The notes beneath the pieces are model-generated. The model was not told where the DNA came from. It saw only the letters and a list, made by a program, of their open reading frames with translations, and did no database searches. Made by a program: the position numbers and the translations under genes. Shown here piece after piece: positions 47,622 through 56,419 of a DNA stretch of 64,000 nt. Position 1 is the stretch's first letter; each line of letters opens with the position of its first letter. Source of the stretch: Muriicola soli (GTDB taxonomy: Bacteria > Bacteroidota > Bacteroidia > Flavobacteriales > Flavobacteriaceae); contig NZ_CP035544.1 of the NCBI RefSeq assembly GCF_004139715.1, positions 1,302,001 to 1,366,000 on the forward strand. The letters run 5' to 3'.

Positions 47622-48554
47622 TTATAGTTTTAGAATACGACCCGATTGGTCGTTAAAGAGGAAGTTGTATTTCAAAGCGCCTCCCAGGTAGGATTCGCTA
47701 TCTCTGATCTGAGAGTAAAAACTGGTTTTTCCCTCGTAGATTAATTTACCTTTTTTTGAGAGTTTTACCGGACTTAAAGAAGTAAACAAAGGCTTGATAT
47801 TGGTGATAATCCTTTCAAACTGCGTATCACCGTAGCCGTAAAATCCCTGATGCGTCAATAAGGTGTTCACAAAGTCCTTTTTATTCTTGGGCTTGTGTTC
47901 CGCCGCCAGGCTAAGGATTCGGTTCTCCAATTCGTTGAGTCCGTTTTTAACCGATGGAAAACGTTTCAAGTGTACTTTGATGGCATCAGAAAGGTAGTCG
48001 AAGTGATAATGATCAAAATCGGACATGTTTTCAAGCCTGATCGGGTTGTCACTGCAATACAGTTGCCAGATATAGTCCGCAAATTCAATATCATCCTGGG
48101 TGAGATGAATACGCTTGTTGTAAAGTGTCTGGAGCTTTTCATCATCAACATCGCACAAGCCATACATTTTCTGTGTGCCGTCTTCGTCCCCGCTGCAGAC
48201 CAGGGAGATATCAGCATCCCGTCTATGCGTCTTTAACCAGCTCAGTACGGCGATCATATTGATCTGACAGAAAAGGTCGTATTCAAACCAAAGGATGATC
48301 TCATCCTGTTGTTTATGATTACAAAGAGAACGGTATTCTTTCAGTGTTTTTTCTACAAACCAGGACTTACTAACATTGTAGTTCTTGTGAAGGAATTCAA
48401 ATCTGGTCTTCCAAAAGGATTCACTTCCCACATTAGTCTCCGTCCGCCCTTCACATAACATTTCCCTCCAGGTAATTATAGCACCTTTAAATGGGAGAGA
48501 CTTTAAACGTTGAGTAAAACTATCTCCATTAGTGATATGTAGTTGCGTACTCAT
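47622..48554 (-). CDS. DUF1835 domain protein
   Basis: A 310-residue protein opening with LHITNGDSFTQRLKSLPFKGAIITWREMLCEGR, the DUF1835 signature, then EIILWFEYDLFCQINMIAVLSWL (acidic, Trp-rich) and DADISLVCSGDEDGTQKMYGLCDVD. The C-terminal half is helical and lacks a recognised motif (LNELENRILSLAAEHKPKNKKDF). Function unknown. It heads the likely operon with the nucleoside phosphorylase and the binding-protein-fold gene. Confidence 0.82.
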   Translation of the reverse strand: MSTQLHITNGDSFTQRLKSLPFKGAIITWREMLCEGRTETNVGSESFWKTRFEFLHKNYNVSKSWFVEKTLKEYRSLCNHKQQDEIILWFEYDLFCQINMIAVLSWLKTHRRDADISLVCSGDEDGTQKMYGLCDVDDEKLQTLYNKRIHLTQDDIEFADYIWQLYCSDNPIRLENMSDFDHYHFDYLSDAIKVHLKRFPSVKNGLNELENRILSLAAEHKPKNKKDFVNTLLTHQGFYGYGDTQFERIITNIKPLFTSLSPVKLSKKGKLIYEGKTSFYSQIRDSESYLGGALKYNFLFNDQSGRILKL

Positions 48555-48674
48555 GCTGAAGATGTTGTTGATTAGGTTTCGGCTATTAAAAGTAACATTT
48601 AATCGATAAAGTCGGAAATAATTAACAAATTACTTAAACAAAATTGAGAATACATCTCTAAAGTAATATGGGAT

Positions 48675-49004
48675 TTAGCCTCCGACTCTTTTAGTCTTAA
48701 ATCCGTTTTCTTTGAGGTATGCCATTATCTTATCCCTGTAGTCGCCCTGAATAATAATGGTCTCATTTTTATATGTACCCCCAACCCCTAAAAAAACCTT
48801 GAGTTGTTTTGTCAGCGTTTTAAAATCGGTATCGGCTCCCTGATATCCTTCTAATATGGTAATAGGCTTTCCTTTTCGTTTTTCATACTTGCACAGTATG
48901 GGTTCATCCTGTATCCAGAATTCAGCTTTTTCTTCTGAAACTTCTTCCTCCTTTTCTGGCTGGTGGTCCGGAAATAAATTTCGCAATTGATCTTGAAGGT
49001 CCAT
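48675..49004 (-). CDS. SUI1/eIF1-family translation factor (YciH type)
   Basis: A 109-residue protein. After an acidic N-terminal tail (about 1-35) it shows the SUI1 core: GKPITILEGYQGADTDFKTLTKQLKVFLGVGGTYKNETIIIQGDYRDKIMAYLKENGFKTKRVGG. Bacterial relatives bind the small subunit and affect initiation fidelity. I start at ATG 49004 (MDLQDQ); another ATG two codons upstream is also in frame. It sits 32 bases downstream of the 2OG oxygenase gene on the same strand. Confidence 0.9.
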   Translation of the reverse strand: MDLQDQLRNLFPDHQPEKEEEVSEEKAEFWIQDEPILCKYEKRKGKPITILEGYQGADTDFKTLTKQLKVFLGVGGTYKNETIIIQGDYRDKIMAYLKENGFKTKRVGG

Positions 49005-49036
49005 GTACAATGAAAAATCTTACGCGTGGTATAAAA

Positions 49037-49987
49037 CTATTTTTTAATTAATCCCAGATCAACCAGGCGTTCGTGCAGGAATTCGCCGGCAGTGATATCT
49101 TCATACAACTTAGGATGATCTTCGTCTATACAGTTCTGAAGGCAGTTGAGTGGCATTTCACTAATTGGATGCATAAAGAATGGGATGGAATAACGCGATT
49201 TACCCCATAATTCTCTGGGAGGATTGACCACCTGGTGGATGGTTGATTTTAATTTGTTGTTCGAAAGGCGGGACAGCATATCCCCAACATTGATCATCAA
49301 TTGATCTGTCCGTGCAATAGCATCAATCCACTCGCCCTGATGATTTTTTACCTGCAAACCTTTACCATGCGCGCCCATCAGTAATGTAATCAGGTTGATA
49401 TCCCCGTGGGCAGCTGCCCTGATTGCATTTTTTGGTTCTTCTGTTATGGGCGGATAATGGATAGGCCTGAGGATAGAGTTTCCATTTTTGATGTAATCAT
49501 CAAAGTAATTTTCCTCTAACTCCAGATGCAGCGCAAGGGCCCTGAGCACATACTGGGCTGTCTTTTCGAGCATTTTGTAGGTCTCTTTCCCAACCGTATT
49601 AAATTGGGGTAATTCCGTGACCATTACGTTTGATGGATATTCCTTTAAAAGTTTGGGATTGTCTTCCACATATTGCCCAAAATGCCAAAACTCCTTCAGA
49701 TCCCCTTCTTTTCTTCCTTTGGCATGCTCTTTCCCGAAGGAAGTGTACCCGCGTTGGCCACCGATACCCTCAATTTCATATTTATCTTTTACATCTTGAG
49801 GTAGCGCAAAAAACTTTTTGATTTCCGCGTAAAGCGTTTCAATAAGCGACTCTGACAAAAAATGTCCGCTCAAGGCCACAAATCCTATATCCTCAAACGC
49901 ACCACCAAGGTCCCTTACAAATTGTTCTTTTTTAGCGGGGTCGGAAGAGAGATAATCTCTGAGGTCTACACTGGGAATAGTATTCAT
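49037..49987 (-). CDS. 2-oxoglutarate/Fe(II)-dependent oxygenase (isopenicillin N synthase family)
   Basis: A 316-residue double-stranded beta-helix enzyme. The N-terminal DIOX_N part reads IPSVDLRDYLSSDPAKKEQFVRDLGGAFEDIGFVALSGHFLS. The iron ligands are HGDINLITLL (His-x-Asp) and the distal His in STIHQVVNPP, with Arg-x-Ser (RYSIPFF) for 2-oxoglutarate. Members hydroxylate, desaturate or cyclise small molecules. No biosynthetic cluster sits around it; the substrate is unknown. It is divergent from the fused E1 gene. Confidence 0.9.
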   Translation of the reverse strand: MNTIPSVDLRDYLSSDPAKKEQFVRDLGGAFEDIGFVALSGHFLSESLIETLYAEIKKFFALPQDVKDKYEIEGIGGQRGYTSFGKEHAKGRKEGDLKEFWHFGQYVEDNPKLLKEYPSNVMVTELPQFNTVGKETYKMLEKTAQYVLRALALHLELEENYFDDYIKNGNSILRPIHYPPITEEPKNAIRAAAHGDINLITLLMGAHGKGLQVKNHQGEWIDAIARTDQLMINVGDMLSRLSNNKLKSTIHQVVNPPRELWGKSRYSIPFFMHPISEMPLNCLQNCIDEDHPKLYEDITAGEFLHERLVDLGLIKK

Positions 49988-50119
49988 GATTTTGATATTT
50001 ATTGGCGTCTCAAAGGTACTAAATTATCAAACGAAATTGGTCTCGCCTATAGAGGATATCTTCAGATCAATTTTGTTACATTTACGCCCATTAACGTACT
50101 TTAGCCGATACCAGATATT

Positions 50120-52096
50120 ATGCAGTTCCAGCGTCATGGTCTTTCAAACGAAGAGCTCCTCAATCTCTACAAGGCTATGCTTAAGCCCAGGATGATTGAG
50201 GAGAAGATGTTGATTCTGCTCAGACAGGGTAAGATCTCCAAGTGGTTCAGCGGGATAGGGCAGGAAGCCATATCAGCGGGTGTCACCCTCGCTCTTGAAC
50301 CGGAAGAGTACATTTTGCCAATGCACAGAAACCTGGGAGTCTTTACGAATCGAAACGTCCCTTTAAACCGTCTTTTTGCGCAATGGCAAGGAAAGAAAAG
50401 TGGTTTTACAAAGGGGAGGGATCGCAGTTTTCACTTCGGCACTCAGGAATTTAAGATCGTGGGGATGATCTCTCATCTGGGGCCTCAGTTGGGCGTGGCC
50501 GATGGAATCGCACTGGCCGACCTGCTTCAGGGAAATAAAAGAGCGACAGCAGTATTTACCGGAGAAGGTGCAACCAGTGAAGGAGATTTTCATGAAGCCC
50601 TGAATATTGCGGCGGTATGGAGCTTACCCGTGCTTTTCTGTGTTGAGAATAATGGTTATGGCCTTTCTACCCCTACAAATGAACAGTTCCGCTGTAAGCA
50701 TATTGCAGATAAAGGCAAGGGCTATGGCATGGAATCCTATATTATTGATGGTAACAACATCCTTGAAGTATATTCCAGGCTCAAAGCTTTGAGCAAAAGT
50801 ATCAGGCAGAGACCCAGACCACTGCTTCTGGAATTCAAAACATTTCGAATGAGAGGGCATGAGGAAGCAAGTGGCACAAAATATGTTCCTCAACAGCTCC
50901 TGGACGAATGGGCAGCCCGGGATCCCATTGAAAATTATGTGCAGTACCTAAAAGAAGAGAAGATCCTGACCGAAGAAATGGAGGTTGAGATTAAAAAGGA
51001 CTTTATCCACGAAATTGACGAAAATCTACAGCTCGCATTTGAAGAAGAGCAGATTGATTCCACTGAAAGTATAGAATTAGATGATGTATTTAAAGAGTTT
51101 ACATACGAGGAAATTACAGCGACTGAAGAAAAATCTAATATTCGTCTGGTAGACGCAGTTTCGGCCGGACTCAGGCAGTCGATGGAGAAACATGAAAACC
51201 TCGTTCTTCTGGGGCAGGATATAGCAGATTACGGTGGTGTCTTTAAAGTAACCGAGGGATTTACAGAAGCCTTTGGCAAGGAACGGGTAAGAAACACACC
51301 CATTTGTGAATCGGCAGTGGTGTCAGCAGCAATGGGCCTGTCCATTAATAAAATGAAGGCCGTGATGGAGATGCAATTTGCCGACTTTGTCAGCAGCGGC
51401 TTTAATCCTATTGTTAACTATCTCGCTAAAGTCCATTACCGCTGGAATGAGGCCGCAGACGTGGTTATCCGGATGCCCTGTGGTGCCGGAGTAGGGGCAG
51501 GCCCCTTCCACTCACAGACTAATGAGGCGTGGTTTACGAAAACACCCGGACTTAAAGTAGTTTATCCTGCCTTTCCTTATGATGCAAAAGGATTGCTTGC
51601 CACCGCTATCAATGACCCAAATCCCGTACTCTTCTTTGAGCACAAAGCGCTATACAGAAGTATCTATCAGGATGTCCCCGATTCGTATTATACGCTTCCT
51701 TTTGGCAAGGCCAGCCTCCTTAAAACCGGTGACGATATAAGTGTAGTCACCTATGGAGCAGGGGTACATTGGATGTTGGAAATCCTTGAAAACCACCCTG
51801 AAATAAATGCTGACCTGATTGACCTCAGAACCCTGCAACCTCTGGATCTGGAGACCGTATATTCATCTGTCCGCAAATCCGGCAAATGCCTGATTGTACA
51901 GGAAGACAGCCTTTTCGGGGGAATTGCCAGTGACATAGCTGCTTCTGTCATGGAAAATTGCTTCCAATCGCTAGACGCTCCCGTAAGGCGATTAGGCAGT
52001 ATGGAAACTCCTATTCCTTTTGCAAGATCTTTGGAGGACTTGTACCTTCCCAAGAGGCGTATCCTTGAAGAGCTAAAGAGCCTTCTTGACTATTAA
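50120..52096 (+). CDS. 2-oxoacid dehydrogenase E1, fused alpha and beta subunits (short form)
   Basis: A 658-residue thiamine-diphosphate enzyme. Residues 1-330 are E1 alpha: VFTGEGATSEGDFHEALNIAAVWSLPVLFCVENNGYGLS, the ThDP motif with GEG for GDG, and RMRGHEEASGTKY as phosphorylation-loop-like region. Residues 340-658 are E1 beta: LGQDIADYGGVFKVTEGF, CESAVVSAAMGLSINKMKAVMEMQFADF, PCGAGVGAGPFHSQTNEAWF and VQEDSLFGGIASDIAASV. The beta half is closest to branched-chain 2-oxoacid dehydrogenases. It differs in ThDP motif from the longer fusion at 13286-15697, so the cell has at least two such E1 proteins. Confidence 0.92.
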   Translation: MQFQRHGLSNEELLNLYKAMLKPRMIEEKMLILLRQGKISKWFSGIGQEAISAGVTLALEPEEYILPMHRNLGVFTNRNVPLNRLFAQWQGKKSGFTKGRDRSFHFGTQEFKIVGMISHLGPQLGVADGIALADLLQGNKRATAVFTGEGATSEGDFHEALNIAAVWSLPVLFCVENNGYGLSTPTNEQFRCKHIADKGKGYGMESYIIDGNNILEVYSRLKALSKSIRQRPRPLLLEFKTFRMRGHEEASGTKYVPQQLLDEWAARDPIENYVQYLKEEKILTEEMEVEIKKDFIHEIDENLQLAFEEEQIDSTESIELDDVFKEFTYEEITATEEKSNIRLVDAVSAGLRQSMEKHENLVLLGQDIADYGGVFKVTEGFTEAFGKERVRNTPICESAVVSAAMGLSINKMKAVMEMQFADFVSSGFNPIVNYLAKVHYRWNEAADVVIRMPCGAGVGAGPFHSQTNEAWFTKTPGLKVVYPAFPYDAKGLLATAINDPNPVLFFEHKALYRSIYQDVPDSYYTLPFGKASLLKTGDDISVVTYGAGVHWMLEILENHPEINADLIDLRTLQPLDLETVYSSVRKSGKCLIVQEDSLFGGIASDIAASVMENCFQSLDAPVRRLGSMETPIPFARSLEDLYLPKRRILEELKSLLDY

Positions 52097-52215
52097 CCCT
52101 TCCCGAATTTCACTTTTTAATTGGATTTTTAAGCTTTATTGAAAAGAAACTACCTCCTCACATCCAAGAGGGTAATTTAGCCGTATATATGAACGTAATT
52201 TAAAAAAGAACGATT

Positions 52216-52698
52216 ATGCTTAAAAGGAGTTTAGTGCTATTATTTATGGGGATCTTTGCGCTTTCCTGTGGCGTTTCTAAAGATATACGAGACCAGAGAA
52301 ACCTTCTCAGCGGAACGTGGACGCTTGACGATGTTCGATTCGAAAACAACACAGGTATGTTTAAGGCTGTTGTTTTTAACGATGCCGATGCGATTTGTTT
52401 CGAGGGGAGCAATTGGTTTTTCAGGGACAATAACAGCACAGGGCGATACACGATTAAAGAAGGTAGTCTTTGTGAGGGGGGAGACCGATTTATTCGATGG
52501 TCTGTGATTAAAAACCCTGCGGACTATACCTCTCAGTTACAGTTCAAGTTTATTGATGACAAAAGGAAAGACATTTCAGGAGGTTTGGGATATCGATTAA
52601 ACATCACCGAACTCACTGAAGGGGAAATGACCCTGAAGTCTAATGTTACGGTTAACTCGAAACCGGTTACCGTTGTATATGAATTTTCAAAACAATAA
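52216..52698 (+). CDS. Lipocalin-like lipoprotein
   Basis: A 160-residue lipoprotein with lipobox FALSC (Cys18). The mature part starts LLSGTWTLDDVRFENN, the GxW motif of lipocalin-like domains, and continues with alternating beta strands to VTVVYEFSKQ. Such proteins in Bacteroidota probably hold small hydrophobic ligands in the outer membrane. It is three bases upstream of the OmpA-glycine zipper gene, so both are one transcription unit. Confidence 0.82.
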   Translation: MLKRSLVLLFMGIFALSCGVSKDIRDQRNLLSGTWTLDDVRFENNTGMFKAVVFNDADAICFEGSNWFFRDNNSTGRYTIKEGSLCEGGDRFIRWSVIKNPADYTSQLQFKFIDDKRKDISGGLGYRLNITELTEGEMTLKSNVTVNSKPVTVVYEFSKQ

Positions 52699-52701
52699 GA
52701 G

Positions 52702-53394
52702 ATGATAAAAATGATAAAAAAAATAAGTGCCTTAATTCTAATCCTTAGCCTTGGGCTGGGATGTAATGCCGTCAAAAATGCGAATAACACCCAAAAAGGA
52801 GCCGTAATTGGTGCTTCTGGGGGAGCTGTAATAGGCGGAGTAATTGGAAATAATGTAGGTAAGGGGAATACTGTACTGGGCGCCATCATAGGCGGTGTGG
52901 TTGGTGGTGCAGCCGGAGGATATATCGGCAACCGAATGGACAGACAGGCCGAACGTATTGAAGAAGAAATTCCGGGCGCTGAAGTGACCAGAGTGGGAGA
53001 GGGGATAAACGTAACTTTTAACGAAGGAGCCGGGGTCTATTTTGATACGAATAAGTCGAATATCAAAGGGACTTCAGTAGAAACACTTAATAAACTGGCC
53101 GGTATTTTAAAGGAATATCCCAAAACCATAATCCTGGTAGAAGGACATACTGATAGCGCAGGATCTGAGGAATACAACCTGGGTCTTTCCAAATTGAGAG
53201 CCGAATCGGTGACCAATTACCTGATAGCTCAGGGGATTTCTTCAGACCGTTTTACCACAAAATGGTATGGGGAGTTGCAGCCTGTAGCTGATAATTCGAC
53301 CGCAGAAGGAAAATCTAAGAACCGAAGGGTAGAGCTCGGTATCGTTGCCAGTGAGGAACTGAAACAAGAGGCCATCCAAAACACAAAAGGATAG
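52702..53394 (+). CDS. OmpA family protein with glycine-zipper domain
   Basis: A 230-residue lipoprotein-like envelope protein: signal with LGLGC (Cys21), a glycine-zipper pair (GAVIGASGGAVIGGVIGNNVGKG and GAIIGGVVGGAAGGYIGNRMD, about residues 33-76), then an OmpA domain (about 105-220) with intact EGHTDSAGS, LSKLRAESV and NRRVELGI peptidoglycan-binding residues. It is likely an outer-membrane anchor to the cell wall, in the YiaD style. It ends the unit begun by the lipocalin-like gene; a hairpin follows. Confidence 0.93.
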   Translation: MIKMIKKISALILILSLGLGCNAVKNANNTQKGAVIGASGGAVIGGVIGNNVGKGNTVLGAIIGGVVGGAAGGYIGNRMDRQAERIEEEIPGAEVTRVGEGINVTFNEGAGVYFDTNKSNIKGTSVETLNKLAGILKEYPKTIILVEGHTDSAGSEEYNLGLSKLRAESVTNYLIAQGISSDRFTTKWYGELQPVADNSTAEGKSKNRRVELGIVASEELKQEAIQNTKG

Positions 53395-53414
53395 GTTTAA
53401 AAACATATTTGATG

Positions 53415-53440
53415 AACCCGGCATTATTGTCGGGTTTTTT
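53415..53440 (+). terminator. Intrinsic terminator after the OmpA gene
   Basis: Stem AACCCGGC (53415-53422) / GTCGGGTT (53429-53436) with loop ATTATT, followed by TTTTATT. Seven Watson-Crick pairs and one G-T pair. It separates the envelope genes from the polyketide cluster that starts at 53473. Confidence 0.88.
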
Positions 53441-53472
53441 ATTGGTGGATTCTGTATCTTTCCCTGATTGCT

Positions 53473-54588
53473 ATGTACGATGTTATTTGTATCGGGGGAG
53501 GACTAGCCGGACTCACGGCGGCCATTCATTTAAGGAAAGAAGGCCACAAGGTACTCGTACTCGAAAAGGAAGAGTATCCTCACCATAAGGTTTGCGGTGA
53601 ATACCTTTCAAAAGAGGTACTTCCGTATCTCTCTCAGCTCAATATAGAACTTCCCTCTGAGGTACATATTGATACCCTTGAATTTAGCACCCAAAATGGG
53701 AGGTCACTAAGAGTTGAGCTTCCCCTTGGCGCCATTGGGATCAGTAGGTACACCCTGGATTTTACGCTGTATAAGGAGGCTGTAAAGCTCGGTGTGGACA
53801 TTGAATTCTGTACTGTAAAATCAGTCGATTTTAATACCAATATATTTACGGTTTATTCGGGTTCTAATCTGCAGTTTCAGGCGCATTTTGTAATTGGCGC
53901 TTATGGGAAAAGATCTCATCTGGACAAAAATCTAAGCAGGGAGTTTATTGATAAAAAATCTCCCTGGCTGGGAATAAAAGCTCACCACAGCTGGCCGGAA
54001 TTCCCCGATCAGAAGGTGGGCTTACACAGTTTCAAAGGGGGTTATGCCGGCTTGTCAAAAACCGAATCCGGTGCTGTAAATTTCTGCTACCTTGTGACCT
54101 ATAAAAGTTTTCAAAAATATCAGGACATTGATCAATTCAATAAAAAAGTAGTTGCTCAAAATCCTTTTCTCGCCGAGTTTCTGAGGAAATCAACACCCCT
54201 TTTTGAAAAACCTATGAGTATCGCTCAGATTTCATTTGAATCCAAATCTCCTGTTGAAGAGCACTTATTGATGTGCGGGGATACAGCCGGACTCATACAT
54301 CCCTTGTGCGGGAATGGAATGGCGATGGCCATTCACAGTGCAAAGCTGGCCTCGGAAATACTAAACCGGGAGTTAAAACACGGTATGCAGGATAGACAAA
54401 AACTGGAAAAGGAGTATACTTATCTCTGGAAAAGAACTTTCGGAAAAAGAATGCTGGCAGGAAGGTACCTACAGCGCCTTCTTCTCTCAGAAGGAATAAC
54501 TAAAAGCTTGTTTTCACTTGCTTCCAGCTCTCCGGTATTATTGAAAAAATTGATCAGTCAAACCCATGGCAAACCCCTATCCCTATGA
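53473..54588 (+). CDS. FAD-dependent oxidoreductase (geranylgeranyl reductase / monooxygenase type), cluster gene 1
   Basis: A 371-residue flavoprotein of the FixC/geranylgeranyl-reductase fold. FAD site GGGLAGLTAAIHL (about residues 8-20), EKEEYPHHKVCGEYLS (PxxKxCG motif typical of this family), and CGDTAGLIHPLCGNGMAMAIHSAK (about 271-294, second FAD motif). Members reduce isoprenoid double bonds or hydroxylate aromatic rings. As first gene of the type III polyketide cluster it may oxidise the aromatic product to a quinone or hydroquinone, or reduce an acyl chain. A weak -7 like TATCTTTC at 53455-53462 may be the cluster promoter. Its stop overlaps the methyltransferase start by four bases. 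Confidence 0.88.
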   Translation: MYDVICIGGGLAGLTAAIHLRKEGHKVLVLEKEEYPHHKVCGEYLSKEVLPYLSQLNIELPSEVHIDTLEFSTQNGRSLRVELPLGAIGISRYTLDFTLYKEAVKLGVDIEFCTVKSVDFNTNIFTVYSGSNLQFQAHFVIGAYGKRSHLDKNLSREFIDKKSPWLGIKAHHSWPEFPDQKVGLHSFKGGYAGLSKTESGAVNFCYLVTYKSFQKYQDIDQFNKKVVAQNPFLAEFLRKSTPLFEKPMSIAQISFESKSPVEEHLLMCGDTAGLIHPLCGNGMAMAIHSAKLASEILNRELKHGMQDRQKLEKEYTYLWKRTFGKRMLAGRYLQRLLLSEGITKSLFSLASSSPVLLKKLISQTHGKPLSL

Positions 54589-55310
54589 TTGCATTTAAGG
54601 ATCGAAGCGAGGAAGATGAGCTCATGGATGATATGAGCCTGGATGAAAATCAGCTTGAAGCAATTCTCGCTGATATCAACAAGGCCAATACTTTATTAGG
54701 TGGGAACCGGATAACGCTAAAAGCAATTCACCGCCTGATCAGAAAATTTCCTCAAAAATCATACAGAATTGTCGATATGGGTTGTGGGGATGGATCAATG
54801 CTCAGAGAGGTCGCTGCTTTTTGTTCAAAACTCGGTATAGAGGCTGAGTTTATAGGAATCGACCTGAATGAAAAATCGATTCAAATTGCCAAAAAAAGGG
54901 GTTCTTCTTATTCGGAGGTATCCTATCTAAAACGCGATATTCTGGCTTTAAATGAGGAGGAGTTAAAGTGTGATATTCTATTGTGTACGCTTACATTGCA
55001 TCATTTCCAGGATAAAGAAATTGTAAAATTCATCAATAAATTCGCCGAATTAGCCCATATTGGGGTTATTATCAATGATCTTGAACGAAATAAAATCGCC
55101 TACCACTTATTTAAAGTATTTTCTGCAGTATTTATGAAAACAGATATTGCCAGAAATGATGGATTGATTTCTATTAAAAGCGGTTTTAATAAAAAGGAAT
55201 TACTGTCGTTTTCCGGATTACTGCCGGAAATGCGACATCTTATTCGCCGTAGATGGGTCTTTCGATACGAATGGACCTTTTGGCACCCAAATAATTTAAT
55301 AAATGAATGA
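54585..55310 (+). CDS. SAM-dependent methyltransferase, cluster gene 2
   Basis: A 241-residue class I methyltransferase: SAM-binding IVDMGCGDGSMLREVA (about residues 62-77), EFIGIDLNEKSIQIAKKRG (acidic loop), and CDILLCTLTLHHFQDKEIV (motif post-I). It overlaps the type III synthase start by eight bases, which favours a role on the polyketide product. In Bacillus type III synthase loci a different family of methyltransferase O-methylates alkylpyrones; an analogous step is inferred here. Confidence 0.88.
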   Translation: MIAFKDRSEEDELMDDMSLDENQLEAILADINKANTLLGGNRITLKAIHRLIRKFPQKSYRIVDMGCGDGSMLREVAAFCSKLGIEAEFIGIDLNEKSIQIAKKRGSSYSEVSYLKRDILALNEEELKCDILLCTLTLHHFQDKEIVKFINKFAELAHIGVIINDLERNKIAYHLFKVFSAVFMKTDIARNDGLISIKSGFNKKELLSFSGLLPEMRHLIRRRWVFRYEWTFWHPNNLINE

Positions 55311-56358
55311 TGTAAGGATCGTTAGTGTAGCCAAGGAACTCCCCAGGTATCGCAGAGCGACAAAAGAAATATTACCCTTTGTGGAACTTTGGCTTTCAGG
55401 ACAGGAAGAACGGTTTAGGAGAAAAGTGATCAAGATTTTTGAAGCTGCAGGGGTGGACACGCGCTATGGCATCATGAACATTGAAGAAGTATTTACGGCT
55501 ACTTCCTTCGAACAGAAAAACGAAATCTATTCGCGGGAGGTAAAAAAGCTGGGGACAGCTGTGTTGGATAAAGCCCTGAAGCAAAGTGGCTGGTCACCAG
55601 ACAGCCTGGATTACATCATCACTGTAAGTTGTACTGGGATTATGATTCCCTCTCTGGATGCCTATCTGATCAATGCACTGGGACTCAGAGGCGATGTCAC
55701 CCGCCTGCCCGTCACAGAAATGGGTTGTGCAGCAGGGGTTTCGGGAATAATATACGCGTCCAATTTTTTAAAGTCGGTCCCCGGAAAAAGGGCAGCTGTA
55801 ATAGCAGTTGAAAGTCCAACCGCCACTTTCCAACTCAATGATTTTAGTATGGCCAACATGGTGAGTGCTGCCATTTTTGGGGATGGAGCTGCCTGTGTAT
55901 TGCTTTCTTCCGAGGAAGAGGCGCAAGGGCCAAAGTTGCTGGGAGAAGAGATGTATCATTTCAATAATGCGACACACTTGATGGGATTTGATGTGGTGAA
56001 TACAGGGCTGAAAATGATCCTGGATCCGGCAGTGCCAACGACGATCTCCGAACATTTTCCGGCTATTATCCATCCCTTTTTAAAGAAGCACAATAGTACT
56101 ATTGAAAAGGTAGACCATCTGATTTTTCACCCCGGGGGGCGAAAAATTGTCGAAACCGTTGAATCCCTCTTCGGGAAGCTCGGAAAGAACATTGATGACA
56201 CTAGGGAAACCCTTAGATTATATGGCAATATGAGCAGTGCAACAGTGCTGTATGTCTTGGAGCGATTTATGGATAAAGGTATAGCAGAGGGAGAACAAGG
56301 CCTGATTTTGAGTTTTGGTCCGGGATTTTCGGCACAAAGAGTATTGCTGGAATGGTAA
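55303..56358 (+). CDS. Type III polyketide synthase, cluster gene 3
   Basis: A 351-residue chalcone/stilbene synthase-fold enzyme. The catalytic triad is visible: Cys142 in TEMGCAAGVSG, His276 in FHPGGRKIVE, Asn309 in YGNMSSATVLYVLE. VSCTGIMIPSLDAYLINALGL (about residues 109-129) is the family block before the nucleophile. These enzymes decarboxylate malonyl-CoA and extend a starter thioester, then cyclise to resorcinols or pyrones. A 61-base gap, the largest in the cluster, follows it. With a private ACP and ketoacyl synthase nearby, a long-chain or modified acyl starter handed over directly is plausible. Confidence 0.92.
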   Translation: MNDVRIVSVAKELPRYRRATKEILPFVELWLSGQEERFRRKVIKIFEAAGVDTRYGIMNIEEVFTATSFEQKNEIYSREVKKLGTAVLDKALKQSGWSPDSLDYIITVSCTGIMIPSLDAYLINALGLRGDVTRLPVTEMGCAAGVSGIIYASNFLKSVPGKRAAVIAVESPTATFQLNDFSMANMVSAAIFGDGAACVLLSSEEEAQGPKLLGEEMYHFNNATHLMGFDVVNTGLKMILDPAVPTTISEHFPAIIHPFLKKHNSTIEKVDHLIFHPGGRKIVETVESLFGKLGKNIDDTRETLRLYGNMSSATVLYVLERFMDKGIAEGEQGLILSFGPGFSAQRVLLEW

Positions 56359-56419
56359 ATCAATTAGGATCATAATAATTAGATGTATTTTTACTTAAGT
56401 ACCGATTAAAAAGTATCCA

